Positions 27,919 through 36,906 of a stretch of 64,000 nucleotides of DNA are shown piece after piece. How positions within the stretch are numbered: the stretch's first letter is position 1; every line of letters starts with the position of its first letter. The notes beneath the pieces were generated by a model. The model was not told where the DNA came from, did not search any database, and saw only the letters and a program-made list of their open reading frames with translations. The stretch is from the NCBI RefSeq assembly GCF_001758225.1, contig NZ_MAST01000045.1:62001-126000 (forward strand), written 5' to 3'. This DNA comes from Humibacillus sp. DSM 29435. Its GTDB lineage: Bacteria; Actinomycetota; Actinomycetes; Actinomycetales; Dermatophilaceae. A program made the translations under genes and the position numbers.

Positions 27919-28632
27919 TCAGGTCGTCGCGGGCTCGGGGGGCACTCGCAGAACGTAGCCCACCCCACGCTTGGTATGGATCAGTGAGGGGCCGTCGGCA
28001 TCGATCTTGCGCCGGAGGTAGGAGATGTACGACTCGACGATGCCCGACTCACCGCGAAAGTCGTAGTCCCACACGTGGTCGAGGATCTGCAGCTTCGACA
28101 GCACCCGGTTCGGGTTGAGCAGCAGGTAGCGCAGCAGCTTGAACTCCGTGGGCGACAGGTCGATCACCCGTCGGCCGCGCCGCACCTCGTGGGAGTCCTC
28201 GTTGAGCTCGAGGTCGAGGAAGCGGAGCACGGCCCCGTCGTCGACCGCGCCCCGCGTGCGACGCAGCACGGCCCGGATGCGGGCGATGACCTCTTCGAGG
28301 CTGAACGGCTTCGTGACGTAGTCGTCTCCCCCCACGGTGAGACCCTGGATCTTGTCGCCCGTCGCGTCACGGGCGGTGACGAACACGATCGGCTGCAGGC
28401 GGCCGCGGTCGCGCAGCCGCCGCGTCACCTCGAAGCCGTCGACGTCGGGCAGCATCACGTCGAGCACGACGAGGTCGGGCTCGGACAGCTCGGCCATCGC
28501 CAGGGCGGAGGCCCCGTCGGCGGCCGTCTCGACCTCGAACCCGGCGAACCGGAGGGACGTCGCGAGCAGCTCGCGGATGTTGGGCTCGTCCTCGACGACA
28601 AGCAGCTTTGCCTCTGGCGTCTGGGTCTCCAC
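27919..28632 (-). CDS. OmpR/PhoP-family response regulator
   Basis: A 237-aa two-component regulator. The receiver domain has acidic pocket Glu14-Asp15, phospho-acceptor Asp58 (VVLDVMLPD) and Lys in VTKPFS. The winged-helix domain ends HTKRGVGYVLR. The sequence 'LTVGGDDYVTKPFSLEEVIARIRAVLRR' places it with PhoP/TrcR-like regulators. The start is taken at GTG 28632 (METQTPEAKLLVVEDEP); no upstream ATG is credible and the ribosome-binding site is weak. It forms an operon with the kinase and the HtrA-like protease. Confidence 0.9.
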   Translation of the reverse strand: METQTPEAKLLVVEDEPNIRELLATSLRFAGFEVETAADGASALAMAELSEPDLVVLDVMLPDVDGFEVTRRLRDRGRLQPIVFVTARDATGDKIQGLTVGGDDYVTKPFSLEEVIARIRAVLRRTRGAVDDGAVLRFLDLELNEDSHEVRRGRRVIDLSPTEFKLLRYLLLNPNRVLSKLQILDHVWDYDFRGESGIVESYISYLRRKIDADGPSLIHTKRGVGYVLRVPPEPATT

Positions 28633-28700
28633 GTGGATGAGTGTCGGCGTGTTTGCTGGGAGTTCCCTGAGTATCCCCCGAAACTTGCCTCCACGCTCGT

Positions 28701-28892
28701 TCAGCGCTTGCGGGCGGTGTCGAGCGCCTTCTGGAAGTCGCGCTTGCACATCGACTCGCACTCCTGCTTGCCGAGTCGATGCAGCACCACGGGGCACTTG
28801 AGGCACCGGGTGCTCTTCTTGCAGCACTTGGACTTCGGCTTGATCTTCTTGAGCTTATTCGCCGTGAGGTCCTTGGCCTTGAGCTTGCTCAC
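28701..28892 (-). CDS. Small Cys/Lys-rich actinobacterial protein next to an iron-box-like dyad
   Basis: A 63-aa, very basic protein with six cysteines: CC (24-25), CLKC (30, 33), and two near the C-terminus (QECESMC). The CxxC pairs suggest a metal site or zinc ribbon. I recognise it as a conserved actinobacterial hypothetical but know of no assigned function. The GTG start is at 28892. Its promoter region holds a perfect 9-bp-arm inverted repeat resembling the DtxR/IdeR box, so iron-responsive expression is a reasonable inference, especially as ideR itself is at 44954. Confidence 0.7.
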   Translation of the reverse strand: MSKLKAKDLTANKLKKIKPKSKCCKKSTRCLKCPVVLHRLGKQECESMCKRDFQKALDTARKR

Positions 28893-28906
28893 GACGACAA
28901 TGCTAG

Positions 28907-28930
28907 TTAGGTAAGGTGTGTCTTACCTAA
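28907..28930. promoter_or_regulatory. DtxR/IdeR-like iron box
   Basis: TTAGGTAAG (28907-28915), six bases, CTTACCTAA (28922-28930): perfect 9-bp inverted arms. The sub-window 28912-28930 matches 15 of 19 positions of the DtxR/IdeR consensus known from corynebacteria and mycobacteria. It lies 14 nt upstream of the 63-aa protein gene. The 6-base centre is wider than the classical 1-base centre, so two overlapping half-site registers are possible. Confidence 0.6.
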
Positions 28931-28957
28931 TTGGCGGGAGCCGGATGGTCAACCAGC

Positions 28958-30610
28958 TCACAGGTCGTCGGCGTCGACGATGCGGTAGGAGTAGCCCTGC
29001 TCGGCGAGGAAGCGCTGGCGGTGCGCGGCGAAGTCGGCGTCGACAGTGTCGCGGCTGACGATCGTGTAGAAGTGCGCGGTGCGTCCATCGCCCTTCGGCC
29101 GCAGCACGCGGCCGAGGCGCTGGGCCTCCTCCTGCCGTGAGCCGAAGGTGCCCGACACCTGGATCGCGACGCTGGCCTCGGGCAGGTCGATGGAGAAGTT
29201 CGCCACCTTGCTGACGACCAGCGTGCTGACCTCGCCGGTGCGGAAGGCGTCGTAGAGCCGCTGCCGTTCCTTGACCGGTGTCTCGCCGGTGATCACATCG
29301 GCCTGAAGCAGCTCGGCGAGCTCGTGCAGCTGGTCGAGGTACTGCCCGATCACGAGCGTCGGCTCATCGCGGTGGCGGGCGACCAGCTGTTGCACCACCG
29401 GAAGCTTGGCGTCGGAGCAGCTCGCCAGGCGGTAGCGGTCCTCGGGCTCGGCGGTGGCGTACGTCATCCGTTGCCCGTCGGGCAGGCTGACGCGCACCTC
29501 GACACAGTCGGCGGGGGCGATGTAGCCCTGGGCCTCGATGTCCTTCCAGGGGGCGTCGAACCGCTTCGGACCGATGAGGCTGAAGACGTCGGCCTCGTGG
29601 CCGTCCTCACGCACCAGGGTGGCCGTCAGCCCGAGGCGTCGGCGGGCCTGCAGGTCGGCCGTCATGCGAAAGATGGGCGCCGGCAGCAGGTGCACCTCGT
29701 CGTAGACGATCAGGCCCCAGTCCTTGGCGTCGAGCAGGCCGAGGTGGGTGTAGACGCCCTTCCGCCTGGTCGTCAGCACCTGGTAGGTGGCGATGGTCAC
29801 GGGGCGGATCTCCTTACGAGCCCCCGAGTACTCGCCGATCTCCTCGTCGGTGAGCGACGTGCGCCGCAACAGCTCGTCGCGCCACTGCCGAGCGCTCACC
29901 GTGTTGGTGACCAGGATCAGCGTCGTCGCCTTGGCCGCCGCCATGGCGCCGGCGCCGACCAGCGTCTTGCCCGCCCCGCAGGGCAGCACCACAACCCCCG
30001 AGCCGCCGTGCCAGAACCCGTCGATCGCCTGCTGCTGGTAGGGCCGCAGGTGCCAGTCGGCGAGGTTGAGCTCGATCGGGTGGGCCTCGCCGTCGACGTA
30101 GCCGGCCAGGTCCTCCGCCGGCCAGCCGACCTTGAGCAGCTCCTGCTTGAGGCTGCCGCGCTCGCTCGGGTGCACGACCACCGCTAGGTCGTCGATGCGC
30201 TCGCCGGTCAGCGGCTTGATCTTCTTGTGCCGCAGCACCTCTTCAAGCACCGGTCGGTCGGTGGTGCGCAAAACCAATCGAGTGCCCTCAGGGCTGTCGG
30301 CGAAACCCTCCTTCTCGAGGGTCAGCCGGCCGTAGCGGGCCATCGTGTCGGCCACGTCGACGAGCAGCGCGTTCGGCACGGCGTAACGGCTGTAGGTGAT
30401 GAGGGCATCGACCACCCCCTCGGCGTCGTGGCCGGCCGCGCGGGCGTTCCACAGACCGAGCGGGGTGATCCGGTAGGTGTGGATGTGCTCCGGCGCGCGT
30501 TCGAGCTCGGCGAACGGGGCTATCGCACGGCGAGCCGCTTCGGCATCCGGGTGGTCGACCTCGAGGAGGAGGGTCTTGTCGCTCTGCACGATCAGGGGTC
30601 CGTCAGTCAT
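28958..30610 (-). CDS. ercc3: XPB-type DNA helicase
   Basis: A 550-aa superfamily-2 helicase like mycobacterial Ercc3. Residues 1-180 are the N-terminal damage-recognition-like part. Motif I is CGAGKT (211-216), motif II DEVH (304-307), motif III LGLTATLVRED, and motif VI EAQRLGRVLRPK. Bacterial XPB unwinds DNA 3' to 5' and is implicated in repair, with no transcription factor role. The ATG at 30610 fits the family start; a longer frame to 30742 does not. Its usual partner gene, the helicase-associated protein at 31692, lies nearby with a metabolic gene between. Confidence 0.93.
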   Translation of the reverse strand: MTDGPLIVQSDKTLLLEVDHPDAEAARRAIAPFAELERAPEHIHTYRITPLGLWNARAAGHDAEGVVDALITYSRYAVPNALLVDVADTMARYGRLTLEKEGFADSPEGTRLVLRTTDRPVLEEVLRHKKIKPLTGERIDDLAVVVHPSERGSLKQELLKVGWPAEDLAGYVDGEAHPIELNLADWHLRPYQQQAIDGFWHGGSGVVVLPCGAGKTLVGAGAMAAAKATTLILVTNTVSARQWRDELLRRTSLTDEEIGEYSGARKEIRPVTIATYQVLTTRRKGVYTHLGLLDAKDWGLIVYDEVHLLPAPIFRMTADLQARRRLGLTATLVREDGHEADVFSLIGPKRFDAPWKDIEAQGYIAPADCVEVRVSLPDGQRMTYATAEPEDRYRLASCSDAKLPVVQQLVARHRDEPTLVIGQYLDQLHELAELLQADVITGETPVKERQRLYDAFRTGEVSTLVVSKVANFSIDLPEASVAIQVSGTFGSRQEEAQRLGRVLRPKGDGRTAHFYTIVSRDTVDADFAAHRQRFLAEQGYSYRIVDADDL

Positions 30611-30714
30611 CGTGTTGGCACAACCGCCCTTCCGGTTCGATGTATTCCGACGCACCGGAGCGCGTTGAAATACCTCGACCCCGGCGGTCTGTTTCGTGGT
30701 GACAGTATGGGTGG

Positions 30715-31644
30715 ATGCGAGCGCCACAGGTCGAGACGGCATCCGGGCTGCCGGCCGAGGTGACCATCTACGAGGTCGGCCCGCGCGACGGGCTGCAGAA
30801 CGAGAAGACGGTCGTGCCCGCCGCCACGAAGGTGGAGTTCATCGAGCGACTGGATGCCGCTGGGCTCGCCACTATCGAGACCACCTCGTTCGTGCCTGCG
30901 GCGTGGGTGCCGCAGATGGGCGACGCCGAGCAGGTGCTCGGCGCGCTGGGCGCCGCGGGGGTGAGCCGGCGCCGGCCGGTGCTGGTGCCCAACGCCCGGG
31001 GCCTCGACCGGGCGGAACAGCTCGGTGTGCAGGCCATCGCGATCTTCGGCTCGGCCACCGAGACCTTTGCGCAGAAGAACCTCAACCGCTCGATGGTCGA
31101 CCAGTACGCCATGTTCGAGCCGGTCGTGACCCGGGCGCAGGAGGCGGGCAGGTGGGTGCGCGCCTACGTGTCGATGTGCTTCGGCGACCCGTGGGAGGGC
31201 CCGGTGCCGATCGGTCAGGTTGTAGACGTCGCCGAACGGCTCATGGGCCTGGGCTGTGACCAGCTCAGCCTCGGCGACACGATCGGCGTTGGCACGACCG
31301 GGCACGTGCACCGGCTCCTCGAGGCGCTCGCAGCCCGCGGGATCGCCGCCGACCGCGTCGCGGTCCACTTCCACGACACCTACGGTCAGGCGCTCGCCAA
31401 CACGATGGCGGCGCTGCGCGACGGCGTCACCGTCGTCGATGCGGCGGCCGGGGGCCTCGGCGGCTGCCCCTACGCGAAGTCGGCCACCGGCAACCTGGCC
31501 ACCGAAGACCTGGTCTGGGCCCTGCACGGCGCCGGGGTGCGCACGGGAGTCGACCTCGAGGCCCTCGTCGAGACGAGCGCGTGGATGGCTCAGCAGCTGG
31601 GTCGGCCCAGCCCGAGCAACGTCGTTCGCGCCCTCACCTCGTAG
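30715..31644 (+). CDS. Hydroxymethylglutaryl-CoA lyase-like enzyme
   Basis: A 309-aa TIM-barrel lyase of the HMGL-like family, expected to cleave HMG-CoA to acetyl-CoA and acetoacetate in leucine degradation. 'VGPRDGLQNE' carries catalytic Arg and Asp, 'HFHDTYGQALAN' the metal-binding His residues, and GGLGGCPYAKSATGN the catalytic Cys251. All signatures are present. It sits alone, divergent from the XPB helicase and convergent with its partner gene, away from any leucine-catabolism cluster in this window. The ATG at 30715 lacks a clear ribosome-binding site. Confidence 0.9.
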   Translation: MRAPQVETASGLPAEVTIYEVGPRDGLQNEKTVVPAATKVEFIERLDAAGLATIETTSFVPAAWVPQMGDAEQVLGALGAAGVSRRRPVLVPNARGLDRAEQLGVQAIAIFGSATETFAQKNLNRSMVDQYAMFEPVVTRAQEAGRWVRAYVSMCFGDPWEGPVPIGQVVDVAERLMGLGCDQLSLGDTIGVGTTGHVHRLLEALAARGIAADRVAVHFHDTYGQALANTMAALRDGVTVVDAAAGGLGGCPYAKSATGNLATEDLVWALHGAGVRTGVDLEALVETSAWMAQQLGRPSPSNVVRALTS

Positions 31645-31691
31645 CGGTCGACAGCCCGGTCCGTGTGTCACCAAACGTGCTCTCGACGGTG

Positions 31692-34085
31692 TCAGGGGGT
31701 CTCGAGGGTGGCGCCGGTGATGCGGTGCACCGAGTACGACTTCTCGCGCCCACCCTCGTCGGTGGCCCACACCCGCCCGCCGTCGACCCGGCGGGGGTGG
31801 ATCAGGTGGCGAGCCACCCCACCGCCCTGGTCGGAGACCCCGATCCAGACACCGTGCCGTTCGGCAACCGCGTCACGCAGCAGCGACAGGGTAACGACCG
31901 GGTCGGTCGTCGGGATGCGGGGCCCGGGCCGCGACTCCTCCACGGCCCGCCGCTCGTCGGCGCTCGCCTCAGCGGCGCGCAACCCCGCCACGAGGGTCGT
32001 GGTGAAGTCGGCGTCGACCGGTGACACGGCGGGAGGCACGGCGCGCCTCCGCGACCCGGCTCGACGGCGCGGCGCCTCCGCGTGCACGACCGAGCCGTCC
32101 TGACCCTCCTGGATCGGCACGAAACCGTGGTCGCGCAGCAGCTCGACGAGAACCCGCGGGTCGGCGCCCGAGACCAGCACGGTCGGGGCGAGCCGTCGCA
32201 GCTGCAGGGGTGCGAGCTCGCGGGCCGCCAGCATGGTCTCGAGCACCGACTCGTCGTCGCTGCGGATGTAGGCGGACGCGCCACCGACGCGCGTCTGACC
32301 GTGTTTGCGGGCCACGTCGGACACGAGGTACTCGAGCGGCTGCGGCAGGGGGGTGCGGCTCGACCGGCGCACCGTGTCGATGAACTCGGCCGCGGTCCAC
32401 CCGGCGTCGAGGGCGCGTCGCACCGAGGCGGGCGTGAAACGGTAGACCGTGGCGCCACCACGGGACTCGACGTCGGCGGACAGTCGCATGAACGAGGCGA
32501 GGCTGCCCTCCAGCGGGCCGGGAGCGACCGCCGTGAGGTCGGCCTGGACGAGCACGTGGTCGACCGGCTTCGGCAGGTGGGCCGACATGGCCACGGCGAC
32601 GGCCCGACCCGCACTGTCGGAGGCGCCGTCAGCGGTGCCGGTTCGCCCTCGCGGGGAGGCTGTGCCGGGCAGCGCGTCCGACAGCGCTCGGCCGGGTGCC
32701 GAGAGGGCGCCGCGACCCGTCACGCCCAGCCACTCCGCCTCACGAAGCACCGCATCCAGCGCGTCGGAGAGCACCGATGCCGGTCGCAGCGGTCGGCGCC
32801 ACAAGAGCCGCTCGCGCAACGACTCGGCGTCGGGCGAGAGGCCGGCCTCCAGGGAGGCGAGCTCGCGCAGCACCTCCCGACGGATGCCGCGGATGGCCGG
32901 CCACTGCACGTCGGGGCCGAGCGCATTGGCCGCCGACAACCCCGAACCGACCTTGCGGCCCACGAGGTGGGCGGCCCGGGTTGACCGGGCCCAGGCCAGC
33001 GCGAGCGATGCCCAACGGTGCCCGGCCTCCGAAGCTGACCATTCGTCGACCTCTGACGTGGGCGCCCAGACGGGCACGACCTCGCCGTCGTCGGCCACCA
33101 GCCGAGCCGCGTAGGCGATCTCGACCACGAACGCCGATCGGTCGAGGTCAAGGTCGAGGGCGGCGGCGGTCGCCTTGAGGTCGCGAACGGACAGCCCGCC
33201 CGTACGCACCGCCCGAGGCGGCTCGGCGCCCCAGACCGCGGCCAGCTCATCGAGATGCGTGAGCAGCTCACTGGCCGACCCGCCGGCCACGGCGTCGGTG
33301 AGTGACACCGCACGGGTCGTGACCTCAGGCGGCACCAGGACTGTGTCGCGGTGCAGACGACCCGAGCGCAGGGCGAGACCCACCTCGCGCGGGAGGGCGA
33401 CCCGGTCAGCCGACACCGGCACGAGGAGATGGTGCTCGATCAGCCAGCGGGCGCTGCTCGAGCCGGCGCGCTCCTGGGGCAGCACCCCGAGCGACGGGCC
33501 CCACGTCATCTTCTCGAGCATGGCCCGGGCGGGGGAGGGGGCGGCGTCGATGGTCGCCCGCAGAGCCTCGGGGTCGCCGTGGCGAGGGGTCAGGGAGGGA
33601 CGCAGCTCTTCGATCGGCGCCCCGAGCCCGGCCACCGTGGGACCGAGCACCTCGGGAACGGTGCGCACGACGTGGTGCTCGCGGTCGTCGCCGCGCCACA
33701 GCAGACCGACGCGCCACAGGTCGTCGACCAGCCCGGTGACCACGGCCCGGTCGCCGGTGCTCTCGACCCCCAGGAGCGTGAAGAGGCCCGGCTCGCTGTC
33801 GCGGCGGCCCGCGGCATCCAGCTCGCTCGACGGCGACTCGGTGCTGGGCCGGTCGCCGACGTCGCCACCTTCGATGACGAGTGCCTCGAGCACCTGCAGA
33901 TGGCCGCGGTCGAGCGCCTCGACCGCCCGCTGCACACTGGCCCGAGTGCTCGCCCGAGCCGCCAGGCTGGTGAGATCGGCCGGCGACGGGCGCGCCAGAT
34001 CCGGCCGGGCGAGAACGAGGTCGGTGAGCTCGGAGTCGCTACGGCCGCGGATGTCGTCAGCAAGACTGCGGCGCGGGGTGGGCAT
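31692..34085 (-). CDS. Helicase-associated protein (XPB partner, Rv0862c-like)
   Basis: A 797-aa protein matching in size and character the mycobacterial protein encoded beside Ercc3. Characteristic stretches are the N-terminal 'SDSELTDLVLARPDLARPSPADLTSLAARAST' helical repeat and the C-terminal part with 'VLVQADLTAVAPGPLEG', 'YRFTPASVRRALDAGWTA' and 'YLVSDVARKHGQTRVG', which form the conserved helicase C-terminal-like domain (Helicase_C_3 type). No Walker motifs are seen, so it is not a helicase on its own; a role in modulating XPB is inference from gene neighbourhood. The start ATG at 34085 is chosen over the open extension to 34226. Confidence 0.85.
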   Translation of the reverse strand: MPTPRRSLADDIRGRSDSELTDLVLARPDLARPSPADLTSLAARASTRASVQRAVEALDRGHLQVLEALVIEGGDVGDRPSTESPSSELDAAGRRDSEPGLFTLLGVESTGDRAVVTGLVDDLWRVGLLWRGDDREHHVVRTVPEVLGPTVAGLGAPIEELRPSLTPRHGDPEALRATIDAAPSPARAMLEKMTWGPSLGVLPQERAGSSSARWLIEHHLLVPVSADRVALPREVGLALRSGRLHRDTVLVPPEVTTRAVSLTDAVAGGSASELLTHLDELAAVWGAEPPRAVRTGGLSVRDLKATAAALDLDLDRSAFVVEIAYAARLVADDGEVVPVWAPTSEVDEWSASEAGHRWASLALAWARSTRAAHLVGRKVGSGLSAANALGPDVQWPAIRGIRREVLRELASLEAGLSPDAESLRERLLWRRPLRPASVLSDALDAVLREAEWLGVTGRGALSAPGRALSDALPGTASPRGRTGTADGASDSAGRAVAVAMSAHLPKPVDHVLVQADLTAVAPGPLEGSLASFMRLSADVESRGGATVYRFTPASVRRALDAGWTAAEFIDTVRRSSRTPLPQPLEYLVSDVARKHGQTRVGGASAYIRSDDESVLETMLAARELAPLQLRRLAPTVLVSGADPRVLVELLRDHGFVPIQEGQDGSVVHAEAPRRRAGSRRRAVPPAVSPVDADFTTTLVAGLRAAEASADERRAVEESRPGPRIPTTDPVVTLSLLRDAVAERHGVWIGVSDQGGGVARHLIHPRRVDGGRVWATDEGGREKSYSVHRITGATLETP

Positions 34086-34154
34086 CCGGTCAACTCTATG
34101 CCCCGCCGCTCTCTGCCCCGCCGCGGCCGAGCCCCGGGCCGCTACGGTTGCAGC

Positions 34155-35093
34155 ATGAGCCTGCCCACGCCCGATCCGTCGAACCCGGGCCCGAGCCCCA
34201 CCGGTGAGCAGTGGACCATCGCCCACGGCGGCTTCGCGGCCACCATCGTCGAGGTCGGAGGCGGGCTACGACTGCTGACCCACGACGGCGTCGACGTGGT
34301 CGCCGGGTACGACACCGACGAACCCTGCCAGTCGGGCCGGGGCCAACAGCTCATGCCATGGCCGAACCGCATCCGTGACGGCCGCTACTGCTGGGGCGAC
34401 ACGGTGACGCAGCAGCTGCCGCTCACCGAGGTCGAGCTCGACAACGCCAGCCACGGGCTCGTGCGCTGGGCTCTGTGGGAGCTGGTCGAGCACGCCGACT
34501 CGTCTGTGACCGTCGGCTACCGCCTGCACCCGCAACCCGGTTGGCGCCACCACCTCGACCTGCGCACCACCTACCGGCTCGACGACTCGGGCCTGGTGGT
34601 CACGACGACGGCCCGAAACGTCGGGCGCGCCGACGCGCCCTTCGGCTACGGCGCCCACCCCTACCTCTCGATCGGTGACACCGAGCTGTCCGAGGTGACG
34701 CTGACGGTCCCGGCGAACCAGCGGGTCGAGGTCGACGAGCGGTCTCTGCCTGTGGCCACCCTGCCGGTGGAGCACACCGAGTACGACTTCCGCGAAGCTC
34801 GTCCCGTGGGCAGCACCGACCTCGACACCGCCTACACCGAGATCGACGGAGATGCTGACGGCCGCTGGCGCGTCAGCGTGGCGGCCGACGACCGCAGGGT
34901 GACGCTGTGGGCCGACCCGGCGTTCACCTGGCTGCAGGTCTTCACCGGCGCCGCCCGGCTGCACAAGGGCCTCGCCGGCATCGCCGTCGAGCCGATGACC
35001 TGCCCGGCCGACGCGTTCAACTCCCGCACGTCCCTGGTGACCCTTGCGCCGGGAGACGAGTGGACCGGCACCTGGGGGATCTCACCCGGCTGA
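34155..35093 (+). CDS. galM: Aldose 1-epimerase family protein
   Basis: A 312-aa beta-sandwich mutarotase-like protein. 'QLMPWPNRIRDGRY' (Arg at the sugar site), 'HGLVRWALWE' with the active-site His, 'GAHPYLSIGD' with the second His, and 'VEPMTCPADAFN' with the C-terminal acidic residue are all present. Specific sugar unknown. The -10-like TACGGT (34143-34148) lies 6 nt before the ATG, implying a leaderless message; it is divergent from the XPB partner gene. Confidence 0.9.
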   Translation: MSLPTPDPSNPGPSPTGEQWTIAHGGFAATIVEVGGGLRLLTHDGVDVVAGYDTDEPCQSGRGQQLMPWPNRIRDGRYCWGDTVTQQLPLTEVELDNASHGLVRWALWELVEHADSSVTVGYRLHPQPGWRHHLDLRTTYRLDDSGLVVTTTARNVGRADAPFGYGAHPYLSIGDTELSEVTLTVPANQRVEVDERSLPVATLPVEHTEYDFREARPVGSTDLDTAYTEIDGDADGRWRVSVAADDRRVTLWADPAFTWLQVFTGAARLHKGLAGIAVEPMTCPADAFNSRTSLVTLAPGDEWTGTWGISPG

Positions 35094-35225
35094 CCGACTC
35101 GCTCGACCGGAGCCTGGCGGTGGGAATCGGGGTTGCGGTCAGCCGATAGGCTGGAGCCCAGCGCGAGCAGCGCTGTCGAACCGTGCCCAGTGCCGGTTCG
35201 TCCCGAACGATCGACGAGGTGCACT

Positions 35226-35621
35226 GTGCCGACTGGCAAGGTCAGGTTCTACGACTCCGACAAGGGCTTCGGCTTCATCGCCGAAGACGAGGGGGCCGAC
35301 GTGTTCGTCAGCTCCAGCGTGCTTCCCGAGGGCGTCACGAGCCTCAAGAAGGGTGCACGGGTGGAGTTCGGCATCGTCGAAGGTCGCCGGGGTGCCCAGG
35401 CGCTGTCGGTCTCGTTGCTCGAGCCCGCGGTCTCGGTCACCGCCAACCGGCGCGAACGCGACCGGCGCCCGGCCGAGGACATGGTCGTCATCATCGAAGA
35501 CGTCGTTCAGCTGCTCGACGGCGTGGGTGAGGGACTGCGCCACGGGCGCTATCCCGACCGCAAGATGGGGGCCAACGTGGCCCGGGCCCTGCGCGGTCTT
35601 GCCGACCAGCTGGAGGCCTGA
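35226..35621 (+). CDS. Cold-shock-domain protein with C-terminal extension
   Basis: A 131-aa RNA-binding protein. Residues 1-65 form a cold-shock domain with RNP1-like KGFGFIA and RNP2-like DVFVSSS. The C-terminal 65 residues (MVVIIEDVVQLLDGVGEGLRHGRYPDRKMG) are an extension seen in an actinobacterial subgroup, roughly doubling the usual 67-residue length. The GTG start has GAGG upstream. It is 4 nt from the DUF3027 gene, an association I recall as recurrent in actinobacteria. Confidence 0.88.
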   Translation: MPTGKVRFYDSDKGFGFIAEDEGADVFVSSSVLPEGVTSLKKGARVEFGIVEGRRGAQALSVSLLEPAVSVTANRRERDRRPAEDMVVIIEDVVQLLDGVGEGLRHGRYPDRKMGANVARALRGLADQLEA

Positions 35622-35625
35622 GCCG

Positions 35626-36597
35626 GTGACGATCACCACGACCGCGGCCCGACCGAAGCAGGATGCCGTTCTCGCCGGCGCCGTCGAGCTGGCCAGGGCG
35701 GCCCTGCAACCGGTCGCCGAGCCCGGCACGGTCGGTGAGCACCTCGGCTTCGAGGCGCTCGGCGAACGCCTCGGGATGCACTGGTTCGCCTGTCTGTCCG
35801 CCGGGTACGGCGGCTGGCGCTGGGGCGTGAGTGTGGCCCGGGTACCACGCGGCAAGGTGGCAACGGTCTGCGAGACCAACCTGCTGCCGACCGCCGACGC
35901 CGTGCTCGCCCCCGAATGGCTGCCCTACGCCGAACGGCTGGCGCCGGGCGACCTCGGCGCCGGCGACACCCTGCCCTACCGTGCCGACGACCCTTACCTC
36001 GAGGCCGGCTTCGAGGCGTCGGGGGAGGAGGAGGTCGACCAGATGGCCTTCTTCGAGCTCGGGCTCGGTCGCCCGCGCGTGCTGTCGGCCGAAGGACGCG
36101 ACGAGGCCGCGAGCCGCTGGTACGCCGGTGAGGGCGGGCCGACGTCAGACGTCTCCGTCAAGGCCAGTGCGCGCTGCACCACCTGTGGCTACTTCCTGCC
36201 GTTGCCGGGCGCCCTCCGAGCCACGTTCGGAGTGTGCGCGAACGAGTGGAGCCCGTCTGACGGCCGGGTCATCTCCCTCGACCACGGCTGTGGTGCCCAC
36301 TCCGAAACCGAGGTGGACGCGCCCGAGCCGGTCTCGATCGGGCACCCGATCGTCGACGAGTTCGCGGTCGACCTCGAACCGGCACTCAACCAGCCGAAGC
36401 ACGAGCCCACGGAACTGCCCAGCGACGAGCTCAACGACGAGGCGCCGCCCGAAGCGTCCGAGCCGGTCGGGCAGACCAGCGAGGCCACCGACGCCCCGCC
36501 GGCTCACGACGCTGCTGAGGCCGCTGTTGCTGCTGAGGCGGTTGGCGTCGAGGAGGGCGAGGTGGCTGGCTCGCCAGGCGAGGCACACGCCGACTGA
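35626..36597 (+). CDS. DUF3027 family protein
   Basis: A 323-aa actinobacterial protein of unknown function. The conserved core (about residues 15-225) includes 'GMHWFACLSAGYGGWRWGVSVARVPR', 'VLAPEWLPY' and a cysteine-containing segment CTTCGYFLPLPG...GVCANEWSPSDGRVISLDHGCGAHSE that could bind zinc. The last 100 residues are acidic and Ala/Glu-rich, probably disordered. It is tightly coupled (4 nt) to the cold-shock gene. The GTG at 35626 is taken as start; the frame is open further upstream through the cold-shock gene but that is overlap only. Confidence 0.82.
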   Translation: MTITTTAARPKQDAVLAGAVELARAALQPVAEPGTVGEHLGFEALGERLGMHWFACLSAGYGGWRWGVSVARVPRGKVATVCETNLLPTADAVLAPEWLPYAERLAPGDLGAGDTLPYRADDPYLEAGFEASGEEEVDQMAFFELGLGRPRVLSAEGRDEAASRWYAGEGGPTSDVSVKASARCTTCGYFLPLPGALRATFGVCANEWSPSDGRVISLDHGCGAHSETEVDAPEPVSIGHPIVDEFAVDLEPALNQPKHEPTELPSDELNDEAPPEASEPVGQTSEATDAPPAHDAAEAAVAAEAVGVEEGEVAGSPGEAHAD

Positions 36598-36630
36598 GCT
36601 CAGCGGCATCCGGGCTGCGGCTGTTCGCCG

Positions 36631-36855
36631 TCAGGCGTCGTGGGCGTTGCCCCGACCCCGGCGCACGTAGAGCCAACCCAACCCGCCGAGCACGAAGCCG
36701 GCGACGCACGTCCATGGCCACCAGTCGCGGGCGCCCTGGTGCAGGCTCGGCACGGCCAGGGTCACGGCGAGCGCGACGAGCCAACAGGCCAGCCCTATCT
36801 CGACGATGCGCAACATCGGCGCACGGATCGGTTCGATCGGGGTCTGGTCGCTCAC
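36631..36855 (-). CDS. DUF2530 small membrane protein
   Basis: A 74-aa protein with two transmembrane helices ('VEIGLACWLVALAVTLAVPSL' and 'WWPWTCVAGFVLGGLGWLYV') and a basic C-terminus (RRGRG), matching the DUF2530 pattern of actinobacteria. Function unknown. The GTG start at 36855 lies 51 nt from the divergent purine permease gene; the very long open frame continuing past it is antisense to the permease and not coding. Confidence 0.72.
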   Translation of the reverse strand: MSDQTPIEPIRAPMLRIVEIGLACWLVALAVTLAVPSLHQGARDWWPWTCVAGFVLGGLGWLYVRRGRGNAHDA

Positions 36856-36906
36856 CTGGTCAGCGTAAGGCGTGGCGGGATGCGGATGGCCACTATGGTG
36901 TGCGCC

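Noticed and set aside
32082-32984. Plus-strand frames inside the helicase-associated gene
   Set aside because: Antisense shadows with no conserved pattern; the minus-strand protein matches a known family.
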